From Lachnospiraceae bacterium Marseille-Q4251 (GTDB lineage: Bacteria > Bacillota > Clostridia > Lachnospirales > Lachnospiraceae), in assembly GCA_018223435.1 (NCBI GenBank), contig JAGTTO010000001.1, positions 1,736,001 to 1,800,000 of the forward strand: 64,000 nt of DNA, read 5' to 3'. Of the stretch, positions 62,086-64,000 are shown piece by piece. The first letter of the stretch is position 1, and each line of letters opens with the position of its first letter. The notes under the pieces were generated by a model that made no database searches, had not been told where the DNA came from, and saw nothing but the letters and a program-made list of their open reading frames with translations. Both the position numbers and the translations under genes were made by a program.

Positions 62086-62086
62086 A

Positions 62087-63022
62087 TTACTCCTCAGTAA
62101 AGAGCGGTGTGGAGTAGTAACGGTCTCCGGTATCCGGAAGCAGAGCCACGATGGTCTTGCCTTTGTTTTCCGGGCGTTTTGCCAGCTGGATAGCTGCATA
62201 GAGAGCTGCGCCGGAGGAAATTCCAACAAGGATTCCCTCTTTCTTTGCCATCAGTTTGCCGATGCGGAAAGCATCCTCATTCTCTACCGGGAATATTTCA
62301 TCGTAAACGGAAGTGTTCAGTACCTCCGGAACGAAGCCGGCGCCGATACCCTGAATCTTGTGAGCGCCTGCGGTTCCTTTGGACAGAACCGGAGAGGTTG
62401 CCGGCTCTACAGCGACTACTTTCACGTTCGGATTCTGTTTTTTCAGATATTCACCGGTTCCGGTGATGGTTCCGCCGGTTCCTACGCCTGCTACGAAGAT
62501 GTCAACGGCTCCGTCGGTATCGTTCCAGATCTCCGGACCGGTGGTCTCAAAGTGGATCTTCGGGTTGGCCGGGTTTACAAACTGGCCCGGGATGTAGCTG
62601 TTCGGGATCTCTTTTGCCAGCTCGTCAGCCTTTGCGATGGCGCCCTTCATTCCCTTGCTGCCCTCGGTGAGCACCAGCTCTGCGCCGTAAGCTTTCAGGA
62701 TGTTTCGGCGCTCCACGCTCATGGTATCCGGCATGGTCAGGATGACACGATAGCCTTTTGCTGCTGCGATAGATGCCAGGCCGATACCGGTGTTTCCAGA
62801 GGTCGGCTCGATGATAACGGAACCCTCTTTCAGCTTGCCGGCAGCCTCAGCCTCCTCGATCATGGCTTTGGCGATACGGTCTTTTACGCTTCCTGCGGGG
62901 TTAAAATACTCCAGTTTTACGAGAACGGTTGCTTCCAGGTTCTCTTCTTTCTCAATGTTTACAACTTCCACCAGGGGAGTGTTTCCTACCAGACCAATGC
63001 TTCCTTTATAAATCTTAGACAT
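62087..63022 (-). CDS. cysK: Cysteine synthase A (O-acetylserine sulfhydrylase)
   Basis: A 311-residue PLP enzyme that makes cysteine from O-acetylserine and sulfide. PLP Lys47 is in PAGSVKDR, the substrate loop is [10 protein letters not shown], and the phosphate-binding [10 protein letters not shown] is intact. The length is typical of CysK. It lies 48 bases downstream of mnmA with AAGGAGG before the ATG. A structured repeat starts at its stop. Confidence 0.97.
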   Translation of the reverse strand: MSKIYKGSIGLVGNTPLVEVVNIEKEENLEATVLVKLEYFNPAGSVKDRIAKAMIEEAEAAGKLKEGSVIIEPTSGNTGIGLASIAAAKGYRVILTMPDTMSVERRNILKAYGAELVLTEGSKGMKGAIAKADELAKEIPNSYIPGQFVNPANPKIHFETTGPEIWNDTDGAVDIFVAGVGTGGTITGTGEYLKKQNPNVKVVAVEPATSPVLSKGTAGAHKIQGIGAGFVPEVLNTSVYDEIFPVENEDAFRIGKLMAKKEGILVGISSGAALYAAIQLAKRPENKGKTIVALLPDTGDRYYSTPLFTEE

Positions 63023-63070
63023 TTGAAATTCCTCCTTATTCTTAAATCCTGGCGGTCATTTTTCACCAGG

Positions 63071-64000
63071 TTATTCTTCTTTGGACCGTAAAATTCTTCC
63101 TCCGCCCAGAACCTGATCTCCGTCGTAGAAGACCACGGCCTGACCCGGGGTGATGCCCCGCTGCGGCTCGTCAAAGACAACTTTTACCCGTTTTTCATCA
63201 ATCGGTGTCACCGTAGCCGGCGCTTCCTTCTGTTTGTAACGGATCTTTGCACAACATCGAAAAGCCCCCCTCGGATATTCGCCGGAAATGAAGTTCAGCT
63301 CGCCTGCCTCCAGAGTATCCTGAAACAGCCGGTCGTTGGGAGCCAGGACCACCTTGTTTTTGTCCAGATCCTTGCGGCATACATAGAGCGGCTGGGGAAG
63401 AGAAAGCCCCAGGCCCTTCCGCTGGCCGATCGTGTAATGGATGATGCCTTTGTGATGGCCCAGCACTTTTCCGTCCTCGGTGACAAAATCTCCCGGCTCA
63501 AAGGGACTGAATTTCCCACCCTCTTCTTCTTTTCCGGTACGCTCACAGTAGCCTTCAATGAATTTTCCGTAATCGCCGTCGGGCACGAAGCAGATATCCT
63601 GGCTGTCATGCTTGTGGGCATTGAGAAGGCCGTTGGCCTCGGCGATTTTTCTCGCTTCCGTCTTTTCATAGGTTCCTAACGGAAACAGAGTGTGCGCCAG
63701 CTGCTCCTGAGTCAGGTTGTAAAGCACATAGCTCTGATCCTTCGTGGAATCCAGCGCTTTCTTCAAAATGTATTTTCCGCTCGTTTCATCATAGGAAATC
63801 CGGGCGTAATGGCCGGTCACCACATAATCGTAACCCAGCTCTTCCATCCGCCGCATGAGAGCCCGGAACTTGATCCGGTGGTTGCAGTCGATGCAGGGAT
63901 TCGGCGTTCCGCCCTCGATGTAGGTATCCACAAATCGCTGGATGACTTCTTCCTCAAATTTATCTTTAAAGTTCAGTACATAGTAGGGCATGTCCAGGGC
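63071..64000 (-). CDS. mnmA: tRNA 2-thiouridylase MnmA (3' part; runs off window end)
   Basis: The last 309 residues of the enzyme that puts sulfur at position 2 of wobble uridine in Lys, Glu and Gln tRNAs. The nucleophilic cysteine is in GGTPNPCIDCNHR and the resolving cysteine in SQDICFVPDGDY, and C-terminal beta-barrel domains follow. The P-loop lies outside the window. Closeness to cysK suggests shared supply or control of sulfur, but the IscS-type desulfurase is not visible here. Confidence 0.95.
   Translation of the reverse strand, partial: ALDMPYYVLNFKDKFEEEVIQRFVDTYIEGGTPNPCIDCNHRIKFRALMRRMEELGYDYVVTGHYARISYDETSGKYILKKALDSTKDQSYVLYNLTQEQLAHTLFPLGTYEKTEARKIAEANGLLNAHKHDSQDICFVPDGDYGKFIEGYCERTGKEEEGGKFSPFEPGDFVTEDGKVLGHHKGIIHYTIGQRKGLGLSLPQPLYVCRKDLDKNKVVLAPNDRLFQDTLEAGELNFISGEYPRGAFRCCAKIRYKQKEAPATVTPIDEKRVKVVFDEPQRGITPGQAVVFYDGDQVLGGGRILRSKEE

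Overview
The window looks like chromosomal DNA of a spore-forming, gut-type member of the Clostridia, most likely a Lachnospiraceae. The inference rests on a Bacillus/Clostridium sporulation and division cluster (mazG, hup, rqcP/yabO, yabP, yabQ, divIC, spoIIE, tilS, hpt, ftsH), two spore-coat-like genes, an anaerobic (class III) ribonucleotide reductase, and many plant-glycan glycosidases with LplB/LplC-type sugar transporters. Purine-rich AGGAGG-type ribosome sites precede most starts. I found no tRNA or rRNA gene, CRISPR array, insertion sequence or prophage.

Layout. 1-6.7 kb: hemicellulose/mannoside locus on the minus strand (LacI-type repressor, GH43, GH2 beta-mannosidase, 5' part of a GH1 beta-glucosidase), with operator-like sequences at three promoters. 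6.9-10.4 kb: two-component ThrE-type exporter and a GH13 amylase. 10.6-18.7 kb: conserved ftsH-to-mazG cluster. 18.7-24.4 kb: phosphoglucomutase, CotS-like protein, CCA transferase, UppP and a cold-shock protein with a long leader. 24.5-27.3 kb: nrdD carrying a fused C-terminal thioredoxin-like domain, preceded by paired NrdR-box-like sites. 27.3-35.5 kb: hflX with a TPR lipoprotein, DNA polymerase IV, a flavin reductase with a CBS/DRTGG pyrophosphatase, an S1-domain protein, and a candidate structured small RNA. 35-38.6 kb: a polar amino-acid ABC importer next to an aminothiazoline-carboxylate hydrolase, probably a sulfur-amino-acid scavenging unit. 38.8-45.1 kb: a MATE remnant, two adjacent U32-type proteins (one with a PilZ-like front domain), a CotF-like protein, a DUF2798 protein, a MATE exporter and an AraC regulator. 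45.2-58.9 kb: a probable rhamnoside utilisation locus (two large GH106-like glycosidases, a GH78, an LplB/LplC/solute-binding ABC importer, a decayed GH78 gene and a second AraC regulator). 59-64 kb: sulfur metabolism (metY, an IscR-like Rrf2 regulator, a LysR regulator, cysK, and 3' mnmA).

The most unusual material lies between the genes. Several intergenic elements of about 140 bp have imperfect terminal inverted repeats built on CTATTCAG and interchangeable hairpin cores; most start within a few bases of a stop codon (hup, uppP, cysK). A miniature form lies in the pgm leader. A second palindrome family abuts the ABC-transporter ATPase stop and recurs at 5.4 kb, and a third region packs about six hairpins between two convergent glycosidase genes. 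A promoter followed by three stable hairpins and a terminator at 34.73-34.87 kb has no credible protein and is a good small-RNA candidate.
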